NCBI GenBank assembly: GCA_030268105.1 | Contig: BSDZ01000016.1 | Location: 3,231,501-3,295,500 of the forward strand | Length of the DNA: 64,000 nucleotides | Source of the DNA: Volvox africanus | Lineage: Eukaryota; Chlorophyta; Chlorophyceae; Chlamydomonadales; Volvocaceae | Reading direction: 5' to 3' | In this document: piece by piece, positions 11,467-22,911 of the stretch | How positions within the stretch are numbered: position 1 is the first letter of the stretch | How the letters are laid out: each line of letters opens with the position of its first letter | The notes under the pieces: generated by a model | Told to the model about the DNA's origin: nothing | What the model saw: the letters and a program-made list of their open reading frames with translations, nothing else | The model's database searches: none | Position numbers and translations under genes: made by a program

Positions 11467-12456
11467 TTGCGAATTGTGTCACTTACGCCGTACGCTGCAG
11501 GTCTGCTCCAGTGGTCATCCTCTGTGTATGCGGCGGAGTCTATCTTACCTGGCGCGACGGTGGTCTGCTCCATCACATTAACCGGCGAGCCCAAGAGCAC
11601 CACCTCAATCAACACAGGCGCCTGGATGCCCGCGTTTTTCCAGATCCAGTGCAACAGCACCGGCCACTCACAGACGCGGGTGACTGTCGGTCTCGGCGAG
11701 CAGTTAATGCGGTACGCACCACCTGCAGATGGCAAATGCGGATCCCCACCAAGTAGTCCGACGTCCAATGCCGGCAGCCCGCCGCCATATACCAGTGGTA
11801 CAGGAGCTGGTGGCGATGCATGGCGAGAAACGCACTCTACAGTCTCCCTGCTGACGCCAGAAGGGTTGACCGACAGCTTTGATCCATTGTCCCCCACCTC
11901 CCCAATCTCCCCGCCTCTTATCGCACCCAGCGTCACACCGCCACCATTTCCTTTGATGGTTGGCGCTGAATGCTTTGTCGAATCATTGGATGAAAAGGAC
12001 TGGGGCATTACCTTCACCGACCAAATTGAACACCTGGAGCTATGGGACTCAGTCATCCAAGCAGCACCACTATCGTACCATCCGCTAATTTGCGGAGTGC
12101 GAGGCGCAATTGTAGATCAACTAACTTGCGTCAACGTGAAAGGAGCCACGGACTTTGCGTGCCTCTGGTTCGGTCTCACAAGCACGGACGTGGACAGTGG
12201 CAACGAAGCTCTTTCTGAAGCGGCTTTCTTTCGAATCAGCAACTCGACCTTCATGAATAACAGCATCACAAAAGGTGACTGCATGGAAAATGACACATCG
12301 GAGGGATTCGGATTCGGCTCTGTCGTCTTCTACGCTGAAAATGTCGATACCAACCTGACGAGTGTGGAAGTCTTTGGTACGACCATGTACGACATTGAAG
12401 GCGGCTTCGGGTCCGCAATGGCATTTGTTACAAGAGACGGAAATCTGCTGCATATG
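11467..12456 (+). pseudogene. Pmp-like gene, N-terminal exon
   Basis: The frame is open from before 11467; an acceptor (GCTGCAG) at about 11500 may be the real exon start. It encodes a Pro/Ser-rich segment (SPPSSPTSNAGSPPP...) followed by a beta-strand-rich region with N-glycosylation sequons (NSTF, NDTS, NLTS), as expected of an exported protein. Donor GTAAGG follows CATATG in phase 0. No signal peptide can be placed because the start is uncertain. Confidence 0.7.
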
Positions 12457-12603
12457 GTAAGGGGTATTCAAAGCTTTCCGTCTTTCCTTATTGTGCGCTC
12501 AGCGCGGGTTTTGCGGTTTGTGCGATTCATCAGTGCCTAGGGCTTTGTGCAAGGAGTTTTAAGTAGTCTTGTATGTACTCAACTAGCTAGTACACAATCC
12601 CAT

Positions 12604-12648
12604 GCATGCACAAATGCACAAATGCACAAATGCACAAATGCACAAATG
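12604..12648. repeat. 8-bp microsatellite (ATGCACAA)n in intron
   Basis: About five and a half tandem copies of an 8-bp unit lie in the intron between the first two exons of the Pmp-like gene. Confidence 0.9.
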
Positions 12649-12998
12649 CAGGGATTCATCATGCAAACATGAAAACATCACCACAAACGGATGCGTTGAC
12701 TGAAACCCCCTAGCTACCAGTCGTGCCGGCAGCTTACCCCAGCACTTTGCTCGTTCTTCGCTATCATGAGGCATCCAGCCAGTTTGTCCAGTTTATACCA
12801 TTCCCAACGATTACAGGCATACGTATATATGTACGATACACAACTAGCTAATTTTGTTCCGTACTATTACATATCTCCTGCAACCCTGGTGAATGACACA
12901 TACATACGAACACAAATACATGACCTCAATTAATACTTCGCCCGAATCAACCGGATGAACGAGCCTACCTCCTTTATCCACCATCATGCATTTTTCAG

Positions 12999-14108
12999 GA
13001 CGTCTTCAACATTTCCGGCAGCAACTTCACACACAATAAGGCTGCGAGGCACGGGGCCGCTGTCTTTATCAACGTGCGCACCTCTCTGGGCCTCCTGCAC
13101 GTCACACAATCCAGTAGAATTGACAACAACACTGCCGGCTCCTTTGGTGGTGCATTCTACATAGCGCCTTTAATTGAATCGCTGGTGGTTGAAGGCACCA
13201 GCAGTGTCTCCGCCAACTCAGCTGACCTTTCTGGCGGAGCATTCTATTTTGAGAAGGGCATCAGGAGCATCTCCATCTTGCGTGGCAGCAATGTATCTGG
13301 GAACCGTGCCTTCGAAAATGGCGGCGCTTTTTGTATTCGGGGTGCTAATGTGAACAGCATTTCGGTGGAGGATAACTCCCACGTCGACCACAATACGGTA
13401 GATGTTATAGCGCAAGGCGGCGGTGTCTTCATTGGCGGCGGGCTGCAGAAGCTGGTGGTGAAAAGGGGCAGCAAGATGTCAAGGAATTTCGCTACACAGG
13501 GCGGTGCTGCCATTGGGGTCGGTTTGTTATGTGATGGGTCGTATATGGTCACTGACCTGGTGGAGGTTTCCGAGGAGAGCTGCATTTGCAACAACTCAGC
13601 CAGCGCTCCGAACAGTGGGTCCTATTATGGCGCAATCTACTTCGGAAAGACCAGAGTCACCAGCTTCACAATCACAAACGGCTCCTGTGTCTGCGGCAAC
13701 GAAGTGGCTTTTGGTGACGGCTTCGGGGGTGCGGTCTACGCGGATAATGGCTTTGTAAACTTCACGGTGTGCCATAACAGTGGGTTGAGTGATAACATGG
13801 GTGGCAACGGTGGAGCTGTGTATTTTCCAGATCAAAACGGACAACCCTTCTTAAGCCTTGAGAGATTCGAATTGTGTGACAACAGCCACATGGACGGCAA
13901 CCAAGCTCGTACATCTGGAGGCGCCCTGTTTATCGCAGGCACTGTGGGTCAGATCATCTTTTCTAACAGCAGCATTTCCCACAACAGAGCGATGATTACC
14001 GGGGGAGCGCTAGCCCTCCGGTCACTGTTCCAGAGCTTTTCGATGGGTGATGCCCTGGTGTACAACAACTCAGTCAAGTTCGCTCAAGGAGGCTTCTTGA
14101 GTCTTGAG
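12999..14108 (+). pseudogene. Pmp-repeat exon (beta-helix repeats)
   Basis: Acceptor TTTTTCAG precedes GAC at 12999. The 370 codons contain about ten tandem repeats built on GGAFY, GGAFC, GGAVY or GGALF cores alternating with NNTA, GNRA, HNRA or GNQA motifs, matching the GGA[ILV]/FxxN pattern of chlamydial polymorphic membrane protein repeats. These fold as right-handed beta-helices and often act in adhesion. Many N-x-S/T sequons are present. The donor is weak (GAG|GTGATT, 14108/14109), so the 3' boundary is less certain. A possible further exon fragment (QVAHNATAV, about 14364) ends in a microsatellite. Confidence 0.85.
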
Positions 14109-14224
14109 GTGATTCTACTCGGCTCTATTTATAGGTATCGGCATCTTGCCGTACTTGCTATCTTGACACATGACAGATGCATACGTCATTAGCAACTACC
14201 TTCATCCGTAATGAAAACCGATTG

Positions 14225-14520
14225 TACATGCATATGCATATATACATATATGCATATATGCCTATGCATATGTATCTATGTATGTATCCACGATATGTGT
14301 ATATATAAACATGTGTATATACATATATGTATGTAATCACCCCAGGTGCTTTTCGTTTCAGGCAAGTCGCTCACAATGCAACAGCCGTTCATATATACAT
14401 ATATACACATCTATACATCTATACATCTATACCTATATATTTTCTCTCTGTGTACATATATTTATTTATATGTATTCTTTATCTGTCTCTCTCTTTCTAT
14501 CTATATCTTATGTCACTTTC
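14225..14520. repeat. AT-rich (ATAC/ATAT/CTAT) microsatellite tract in intron
   Basis: Imperfect ATATGCAT, TATACATA and TCTATACA runs fill 14225-14340 and 14386-14520. The 45 bp between them follow a good acceptor (TCGTTTCAG) and could be the stub of an eroded Pmp exon. Element A inserted 25 bp beyond this tract. Confidence 0.85.
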
Positions 14521-14545
14521 TGGCTGTCTTGGAGAGGAAAGAGAG

Positions 14546-15369
14546 TGTTGTGCTACGGTTAGTTTCCCGCCGATGCGTAGGTCGATGTGATCCTACAAGG
14601 CGAAGTGCTATTGTGATGAACACATTGCATATGAATGAATCTGCATGATATAAATGTATTCGTGTACATTTATATATGCATGTGGCATGTTGTCATTATC
14701 CATCGCGACATCGCATCATGGCAAATCCGCCTAGCATGCATGAAAGCCCGAAGCATGGAAGTGCGCATTATGCTCGTGCTACGAAACGATAAGTAATATT
14801 ATCTGATATAATATTACTTCATTAAAGCACACGTTGAGAGCGCCGCACTCGTCGCGATGCATGCCCTGCAACCGGATATCGTTATCCAGACCCTTGCATC
14901 ATGCGAATGCCGGAAAGGCTTATACGTTGTTATGCGTAGACATCGCCTATACGCAGTAGGGTTGTCACATCTAGGATCGGCCTCCTGATGTGAATCGTAC
15001 GGCATTGCGATGCTGCGAGTATAACAGATGCGAGGACGGCTAAGCAAGATAAGACATTCGATACCGGAGAACACTCGTGTGTTCTATATTATTATTGCTA
15101 TACGCTATTCTACTTAGCCCGAGCTAAGCCTGAACTTCGCTAATCACCGCCGCGTGATGATTGCTTGCTTCCGGCGCTGACGGCGATTTCGTCCATTGCA
15201 TCGTTCCGATCTGTAATACTGTAAGTTATATCTCTCTTCGTCTTGAAGTCTTCCGCTGTCTCTGTTTGCTCTCGCTTGCCTTGCTGTACTTGCAAGTGCT
15301 CGCGCATCGGTGTCGAAAGTCTCCAGACGTGCAGATACTTATGAGCAAACGCGAACGAGAGGTACAACA
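14546..15369 (+). repeat. 5' LTR of copy A
   Basis: 824 bp, starting TGTTGTGCTACGG and ending GGTACAACA, with the TG...CA termini expected of LTRs. It contains a perfect 12-bp inverted repeat with a 5-nt loop (14791-14819). Confidence 0.97.
14791..14819. promoter_or_regulatory. LTR hairpin (12-bp perfect stem, 5-nt loop)
   Basis: The arm AAGTAATATTAT is followed after CTGAT by its exact reverse complement. The same structure is in the other three LTRs (21431-21459, 23157-23185, 29804-29832). It could act in RNA 3'-end formation or packaging; its role is unknown. Confidence 0.6.
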
Positions 15370-15372
15370 ATT

Positions 15373-15384
15373 TGGTATCGAGAC
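15373..15384 (+). promoter_or_regulatory. Primer-binding site of copy A
   Basis: TGGTATCGAGAC begins 3 bp after the LTR. It shares TGGTATC with the usual site complementary to the 3' end of initiator Met tRNA (TGGTATCAGAGC) but differs after that, so the primer tRNA is uncertain. Confidence 0.6.
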
Positions 15385-15436
15385 AGGTTCGTTGCCTAAC
15401 TGTCTCTCTTTGTCTAATCGGAAGTAGGCTCTTTCT

Positions 15437-15532
15437 ATGGCGAGTTCCAGCGACGAACCGCGAGGACAGCTAGATACTTTTGCCGAAGACCTAGGCCGCG
15501 CCGTTTTGGACGCCGCCGCTTCCGGTTTGTAA
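15437..15532 (+). CDS. 31-codon leader ORF of copy A
   Basis: A small ORF (MASSSDEPRG...ASGL) lies between the primer site and gag. A GT just before its end and a GCAG|GT at about 15595 would splice it in phase to a further open segment (NLSAPALLAAATETGF), so it may be the first exon of a spliced leader and not a true uORF. The same arrangement in copy B (23803-23898) reflects recent common origin and is not evidence of selection. Confidence 0.35.
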   Translation: MASSSDEPRGQLDTFAEDLGRAVLDAAASGL

Positions 15533-15835
15533 TTGTTTAATTGCTTTTGCTTAGATTGCTGCACTTGTTGTGTAAGTGTGTGCTCTGAGTCGCAGGTAAT
15601 CTCAGTGCACCGGCATTGCTTGCCGCGGCGACTGAGACCGGCTTTCGTCCGGACCAGTTGGCGACTCTTATCGCCCAAACTACGGAGATCAGGACTCAGC
15701 TGGGCAAGTACTTGCTGAGTTTACTGAATCTTCTCAAGAGTACTGTCGGTAGGCTCACCGAACCGCTTTGTACTCTTGCCTTTGCGATAGAAGTCGGCTT
15801 CTATTACGCAAATCTAGGGTATCGTTTCGTGCTCC

Positions 15836-17070
15836 ATGTCCGCGGAACATGACGATACGCCGCACACTAGCCTAGCTAGCCAACCCGATTTCGTTGTAGC
15901 TGCTAGAGCACCGGATAGAGGTCTTGAGACTGTTGGCGCGCGAGCCACTCAAGAGCCCCTTTTCCTTCAGACCCCTGCTCACTTAATTGTGCCGCATTCA
16001 GCAGTGAACACGAATATGGACAACACTGCTGGACCAAGGGTTCTGCCATTACCTCAAGCTCGAGGGCATGATGACATCCCTGAGGTGATGAGATTGTCGA
16101 TTCCCGTTCCTAGGCTCAATATTTCGCTGACCGACAAGACACCAGGGCATAGCATAGCCGATGCAACTCATGCGTACGTGCGTGACGCTAAAAAGTATCT
16201 CCAAGCTGTTCATGGTGGCGATAATGACGGTATCAGGTGTCTCTTCGTTGGTAACACCCTCGAGGGCTCAGCGAAGGACTGGTATCGCAATTGGACCAAC
16301 GCCCGGGGCAGCTATACTTTTGACGAGTTGGTCGCCGCTTTGCTCGCACGATTCGCTACTGAGGTTCAAGCACGCGATGTGGAAGCTCGTAACGTTTTGG
16401 CAGCCGGTAGCTACCACATGCGTCGGGATGAAAATGTACCTGCGTACCAGTCACGCTTCGAAGCACTTGTGACTCCATTGCTGACCTCACCGAATCTGAG
16501 CGTGTCTTTTGGTTTAGGCGAGGCCTAACGAAACTTTTGGCTAAATGGTGCGCCACTGACTTGGTTGGAGCGCAGATCAAGTCGTATGACGCGTTGGTCG
16601 CTTTTGCTAAGGGCGCGGAGATACGACTCCTTGCCGGTGAGGAAGAAGTCAAGTCTGCCCCTCGTGCAAATGCCGTGCAAGTGCAGGATCCGCTTGGGGA
16701 AGCTGTAGCTCTCGACCAGGACCTCGGCGCGACCCGCCCCACGCCTACTGCCGCGACGCGACGCAGCAACGGGCAACGCAAGGCGCGTGGGGGCGCTAGC
16801 TCGGGTGTCCGTGGTACAGGAGGAGCAGGTCCGAGCTCGGACCCAGCTAGGAACAGGAAGCGTGGTGGTGCGCCGTCGTCGGCAGCCGCACAGCGTTCCG
16901 ACCCCAACGTGAAGCGTACTCGTACGGACGACACGTATATGCCAAAATGGAATTGCAATCGTTCCGAATTCAAGCGTCGAAAATTGGCCAACGTTTGTCT
17001 ACGGTGTGCGGAGAGCCATTCTACGAAGGATTGCCCTCTAATGCCGCCGTTTGTACCTCAGCCGAAATAG
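15836..17070 (+). pseudogene. gag: gag of copy A, frameshifted
   Basis: Structural capsid/nucleocapsid protein. The ATG at 15836 follows CGTGCTCC. The Gag core matches copy B until about 16475, where CTCC replaces CTCCC of copy B; this one-base deletion puts the frame into a stop at 16526-16528. The original frame resumes and runs to TAG at 17068-17070 through a basic, Gly-rich segment and a zinc knuckle (CLRCAESHSTKDC, spacing CX2CX3HX4C, one residue shorter than the common CX2CX4HX4C). It is inactive unless a frameshift is tolerated. Confidence 0.92.
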
Positions 17071-20000
17071 GGGCTTGCCCGGGTTCCTGTGGAGGGGGCA
17101 CCACCTGGGATTTCTGAACTAACGCGTGGTCGGTGGTCATCCTTACGGCCAACCGTTAAGGCATTGTTGCCTTGTGCACTTGGACACATCGAGCGAGTCA
17201 TTGCGCGACGCATCACGCTTGACGGACGCACGGGACTTCTCTGCTTCGATTCGTTGTGTAACTTGTTTACACCTCGCCGTCCCCTGTCGTCTATCGATCT
17301 GTCTAACCACGTGGTTTTGTTCATCCCCTCGTCTCTGCGTGAGATGTCGGAACAGTTGGCCATATACAGGAGGTGTAGGCGTCAATATCCAGGCACTGCC
17401 GCATGTGTTTTACTCCCCGCTTTCTGTCGGCGCAAGGCAGAGGCATCGTTAAGGGGTATGCGGCGTGTCCACCGGTTCGAGCCGGGCACCGTTTTGTTTA
17501 ATGGTGTGGATCGGGAGGGTACGCTGGCTCCGTGGCCACGCCTATCCTACTCGGTTGACGTTTGGTACGAAGCTCCTGATGGGGGTGCCGTTGGTTACGG
17601 ACCCGCCTTAAGTGCACTGACGTTGTCTGCTGGGCAGTCGCTCATAGATAACCGTGTCCCTGTGGTTCAGATCGGTTTGAATGGCCGTACTCTGAAGGCA
17701 CTTGTTGACACCGGTGCCAGCGACGACTTCATCTCTGTCGCAGAGGTGAACGCGCTGGGGTTGTCCCCAGAGTCGTCTGATTGTCCACAGGTTACCCTTG
17801 CTGACGGGGGTAAGCATCCCATCGTGGGCAGGATTACCCTTAGCCTATCGATAGGCCCTTTGCGTGTTGTGACCCGGCCGTACGTGCTGCAGGGCTTAGC
17901 AGAGACTGCACCGTACATAATGGGGTCGTCGACATTACGACAGTACCGCGCGTGCATCGACATGGAGACTGCAACCCTGCATATGTGCAAGGGTACTCTG
18001 TCGATTAAGGTACCTTTCCTGTCGTTCGAACATGTCACACCAAAGGAGGGTGAAACTGAGGCGGTGCCTATGGTTAATTTCGCTGTGACCGCAATGGCCG
18101 CACGAATCGAACCAGAGCTAGTCGGGCGTAAGGAGGCCGTCCGTTTGTTACGGAAGGGTGCCCACGGACTGCTTTTAAGGCCGCGGGTGAGCTGTTGTGT
18201 CACCACCGCGCAGATTTCTGCGATCCTGAGGTAGAGGCCCTACTGTCGCAGTATGAGGACGTCTTTAAAGATATCCCTGGCCTACCACCTATGCGTCCTG
18301 TTGATCACACAATCCCTCTCATGCCTGGAGCGCAGCCTACAGCCCGGCCAATGTACAGGTTGAGTCCATTGGAGCTGGATGAGGTGAAGCGCCAGGTGAC
18401 GGATTTGCTCGCGAAGGGTATGATACGCCCCAGCACATCCCCGTATTCTGCACCGATTTTGTTTGTCGGTAAGAAGGATGGGACCTTGCGCATGTGCATC
18501 GATTACCGGGGGTTGAATGCGAATACGGTGAAAAATCGCTACCCTTTGCCACGCGTTGACGACCTGTTGGATAAGCTGAAGGGCTTGGCTTATTTTTCCT
18601 CAATTGACTTACAACAGGGCTACAATCAGATTCGCATCGCTGCCTCTGATATCCCGAAAACCGCTTTTCGGACGCCCTTCGGTCACTTTGAGTATACGGT
18701 CCTATCGTTTGGTTTGACTAATGCCCCTGCGACGTTTCAGGCGGTTATGGACCGAATGTTTAGGCCGTTTATCGACAGGTTCGTTGTTTGCTACCTGGAT
18801 GACATCTTGGTATATTCTAAGACGCGCGAGGAGCACTTGGAGCACCTTCGGCTCGTGCTCGACGTTATGAGACGGGAGCAATTGTTTGCTAAACGCGCCA
18901 AATGCTTTTGGGCGCAGCCTCAGGTGGAATATTTGGGCCACATTGTGTCGGCCACCGGTGTGAAGATGGACCCGCGGAAGGTCGCCGTGGTTCGCGATTG
19001 GCCCGCGCCTCAGAACCTCACGGAGCTGCGTAAGTTCCTTGGCTTGACCAATTATTTCCGAAAGTTCATTGAAAAATATTCCATCATTGCGGCCCCGCTT
19101 ACTAACTTAACTCGCAAAGGCGTTTTCGTTTCGCTCGAGTCGTGGACGTCGCAATGCCAGCAGGCATTCGAAGAGCTCAAACGAATCGTTGCCGAAGATG
19201 TCACCCTTGCATTCCCTGATTACTCGTTGCCATTTCGTGTTGAGGTAGTGTCTGATGCCTCAATATTTGGAAGCGGCGCTGTATTGTTACAGGAAGGGCG
19301 ACCGATCGCCTTCACGAGTAAGAAGTTTTCTGGTGCGGAGATTCGCTACACCACCGGGGAACAGGAGCATCTGGCAGTGCTGCATGCTTTAAAGGAATGG
19401 CGCTGTTACCTCGAGGGACGCCCGTTTACTTTAAAGACTGACCACAAGCCCCTAACGTTTTTGCAAAGCGTTCCGACGTTGAACCGCCGTCAAGCTAGGT
19501 GGATGGAATATCTAGCTAGGTTCAACTGCACCTGGGAGTATATTTCTGGTAAATTGAATATTGCAGATGCTCTCAGTCGACATCCGTCGCTACACGCTGC
19601 AATTTTGGCAGCGCCCGTCGTGCGGCCGCGTAGCGAGGAGGTACCGATCGCGACGGACCTCGCGGAGCGGTTGAAGGTTGCCTACAACGCAGACGCCTGG
19701 TTCGCGGACCCGGCTAATGTAGAAAACCTTCGCAAGCAGAATGGCCTTTGGCTACGGACGGAGGGTGCAGCTACTCAAATCGTCGTTCCAAACGACGACG
19801 CGCTACGCTACGACATCCTTGCGCGGTTCCACGAGGACCCGTTAGCAGGACACCCTGGTAGCAAGCGATTGATCGACTTGGTGCAACATTCCTTTTGGTG
19901 GCCTCGTTTGGCTAAGGATGCGGCGAACTTCGTCCAGACATGCAGTCTGTGCCAACGCAATAAGGCTTTGTCCGGTAAGGGCCATGGGTTGTTGCAACCG

Positions 20001-21131
20001 TTGCCTGTCCCGGATGCGCCTTGGGAAAGTGTTTCCATGGACTTCGTAGTCGCGCTGCCCAAAACTGAGGGGGGATATGATGCGGTGTTCGTAATGGTCG
20101 ATCGTCTGACTAAGATGGTTCACCTAGCACCATGCACATCATCCTGCACGGCTGAGCAAACCGCACGTTTGTTTTTCGATAATGTGGTTCGGTTACACGG
20201 GGTTCCCAAAAATGTGATCTCGGACCGCGGTGGACAGTTCACGTCTAAGTTTTGGGAAGCGCTCTGCAAACTAGTTGGCATGCGTGTCAACCTGAGCACA
20301 GCGTACCACCCGCAGACTGATGGTCAAACCGAACGCACAAACCGCACGTTGGGTGATATGTTGCGCAATTATGCTGGTCGCACACCACTCGTTTGGGATA
20401 CGTATTTGACTGCGGCAGAATTCGCGCTTAACAACACTGTTAACCGCTCTACAGGCAAAAGTCCGTTCTTTCTTAACTACGGATTTCATCCCGCGCTACC
20501 CGTGTGGCGTGAGTTGGAAGTGAATGTGCCTGCTGCTAAACTTTTTGCCAAGTCTTTTATGTCCCGAATCACAGACGCGAAGTCGTGTTTAGACGCGGCG
20601 CAGCAACGAACGACGGAATACTATAACAAATCTAAGCAGGATGTGACGTTTTCGGAAGGGCAACTCGTGTTGCTAAGCACCAAGAACTTGCGTTCCTTGG
20701 CCGACGGATCCCGAAAACTTTTACCCCGCTGGATTGGTCCGTATCCTGTTGTGCGCATGGTTGGGAATGTGGCTGTGGAGCTTGCATTGCCCGCTGATAT
20801 GACCATTCACCCCACGTTTCACGTATCGCTAGTTCATCCGTATCGTGGTACGGAACCCGTCCCTGAGCCTGCTGACGCCCCCACAGCGATCGAACCAGTT
20901 CCCGAGACCTGGATCGCTGGTAAACAGAAGTTTTACGATGTGGAGCGGGTGTTAGATTATTGCGCGCGTCGTGTGGGCCGACACCGACGTAAGCGGACAG
21001 TACACGAGTACTTGGTCAAGTGGACAGGGTATACCAGTGAGCACAACTCATGGGAACCGGCACGCAACTTCTCACAGGACATGAAGCCCCTGCTCGAAGA
21101 AGCTCGCAAACGTGCCACACAAGCCCAATGA
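17071..21131 (+). pseudogene. pol: pol of copy A, frameshifted
   Basis: It follows the gag UAG in the same frame without a nearby ATG. Protease motif LVDTGASDD is present. A one-base loss near 18222 (TCTGCGATCC against TCTGTGTATCC in copy B) ends the first part at 18234. The second part is open from 18195 to TGA at 21131 and carries RT (YLDD), RNase H, integrase (HHCC finger, MDF, SDRGG, TER) and chromodomain (EYLVKWTGY...NSWEP). The break falls between protease and RT. Confidence 0.93.
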
Positions 21132-21175
21132 CCCTTGCAGTCGATGCTGTATGAAGCAGCGAGGACGCTGCATAC

Positions 21176-21187
21176 GGGAGGGGGGAT
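21176..21187 (+). promoter_or_regulatory. Polypurine tract of copy A
   Basis: GGGAGGGGGGAT lies just upstream of the 3' LTR (21191), the expected plus-strand primer. The equivalent in copy B is at 29544-29555. Confidence 0.8.
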
Positions 21188-21190
21188 AAT

Positions 21191-22009
21191 TGTTGTGCTA
21201 CGGTTAGTTTCCCGCCGATGCGTAGGTCGATGTGATCCTACAAGGCGAAGTGCTATTGTGATGAACACATTGCATATGAATGAATCTGCATGATATAAAT
21301 GTATTCGTGTTATATATGCATTTGGCATGTTGTCATTATCCATCGCGACATCGCATCATGGCAAATCCGCCTAGCATGCATGAAAGCCCGAAGCATGGAA
21401 GTGCGCATTATGCTCGTGCTACGAAACGATAAGTAATATTATCTGATATAATATTACTTCATTAAAGCACACGTTGAGAGCGCCGCACTCGTCGCGATGC
21501 ATGCCCTGCAACCGGATATCGTTATCCGGACCCTTGCATCATGCGAATGCCGGAAAGGCTTATACGTTGTTATGCGTAGACATCGCCTATATGCAGTAGG
21601 GTTGTCACATCTAGGATCGGCCTCCTGATGTGAATCGTACGGCATTGCGATGCTGCGAGTATAACAGATGCGAGGACGGCTAAGCAAGATAAGACATTCG
21701 ATACCGGAGAACACTCGTGTGTTCTATATTATTATTGCTATACGCTATTCTACTTAGCCCGAGCTAAGCCTGAACTTCGCTAATCACCGCCGCGTGATGA
21801 TTGCTTGCTTCCGGCGCTGACGGCGATTTCGTCCATTGCATCGTTCCGATCTGTAATACTGTAAGTTATATCTCTCTTCGTCTTGAAGTCTTCCGCTGTC
21901 TCTGTTTGCTCTCGCTTGCCTTGCTGTACTTGCAAGTGCTCGCGCATCGGTGTCGAAAGTCTCCAGACGTGCAGATACTTATGAGCAAACGCGAACGAGA
22001 GGTACAACA
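21191..22009 (+). repeat. 3' LTR of copy A
   Basis: 819 bp, identical in layout to the 5' LTR but lacking 5 bp near position 110 of the LTR. Flanked on the right by the target duplicate GAGAG. Confidence 0.97.
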
Positions 22010-22042
22010 GAGAGAGCCCACATGTATCGATCGCTCATGCAG

Positions 22043-22388
22043 GCAGATGATCAAAACCTTCCATCCGCCCTGATCAATGCGATGCTAGATTGTCTGTCTA
22101 CACCCACACCATCCCCGATACTGGCTGTGCCCGCTACGCACATGCGCCTTATCTCATTTAACGGCGTGTTACTTGTGCCCGCGAAAGGCGGCAACGGCAG
22201 CAATGGGGGAAACCAAACACAGATGCCCAGCAGCAGTACGTGTACTGCTTGTGGGCCGTACTTATCCAGTAGTGATGACGGCCGCACATTCGGTGGAAAA
22301 GATGTTGAAGTTCTGATCGTCAGGCCGGATACTTTCTTTAATCTGCAAATACAGCTATATGACGGCCTTGGCCAGCCCGTCACATTCG
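22043..22388 (+). pseudogene. Pmp-like gene, exon between elements A and B
   Basis: Acceptor CTCATGCAG, phase 0 start (ADDQNLPSAL...), donor GTGAGG after TTCG in phase 1. It encodes an extracellular segment including STCTACGPYLSSS and VEVLIVRPDTFFNLQIQLYDG. The phase-1 end completes exactly with GT at 30384, giving ...QPVTFGTPTFSV across element B, which supports both boundaries. Confidence 0.8.
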
Positions 22389-22911
22389 GTGAGGTTAACG
22401 TATTTACATGCATGGTACATCTGTCTGCCATTATTGTTTTGTTGTTATACAAGAGTTGTAAAGCCTGCTGCTGCACGCTAGCTAGATAGCTAGGTAACAA
22501 TAACAACTGCATATGCTGAGGTACTTTTCAATTATTGATATACATGTTTATGTATGTGCATAAATGATTACGTACACGCCATTTACATAAAGAGAGCTGT
22601 AAATATAGTCCTGTGCGGCGGGGTCCCCTATGCGCGTAATAAGGCCTGCATGCATGCACTTGTGCCTGGTTATCACGCGCTTCGAATTGATTCATTCATC
22701 TTCAACAGGGTGGGCATTAGAGGTTGGGATACTTGTGTTTTGCAAGTTCTCACCCCTTCTCACATCCATCCATCCATCTATCCATTGGTATGTATGTGTG
22801 TATATATACGCCTAGATACGTAGCTATTGCTGTAGATCTTTAATGTTCTCCAAATTCATCGCTATATAGCTCATTACCCTGCCGGCTCAACCCCTTGATG
22901 CATGCAGGTAC
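22389..22911 (+). other. Intron left part before element B
   Basis: Intron sequence with a short ATCC/TATG microsatellite (about 22765-22810). It ends in the original acceptor GATGCATGCAG (to 22907) followed by GTAC, the first four exon bases, which are also part of the target duplication of element B. Confidence 0.75.

Larger units (their letters stand above)
14546..22009 (+). mobile_element. Ty3/gypsy retrotransposon copy A, full length, coding capacity broken
   Basis: A 7464-bp element flanked by the perfect 5-bp target duplication GAGAG (14541-14545 and 22010-22014). LTRs are 824 and 819 bp, differing by a 5-bp indel and a few substitutions, so the insertion is recent. It lies in the sense direction inside an intron of the Pmp-like gene, ending 33 bp before the exon at 22043. 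Order: LTR, primer site, leader with a 31-codon ORF, gag, UAG, pol, purine tract, LTR. One-base deletions break both gag and pol relative to copy B, so it would need helper proteins to move. Confidence 0.97.

Noticed and set aside
12583..12774. Minus-strand ORF with repeated CICAFVHL
   Set aside because: Translation of the 8-bp intron microsatellite.
14814..15074. 86-codon minus-strand ORF repeated at 21454, 23180 and 29827
   Set aside because: It recurs only because it sits in the LTRs; no family and no conservation beyond that of the LTR.
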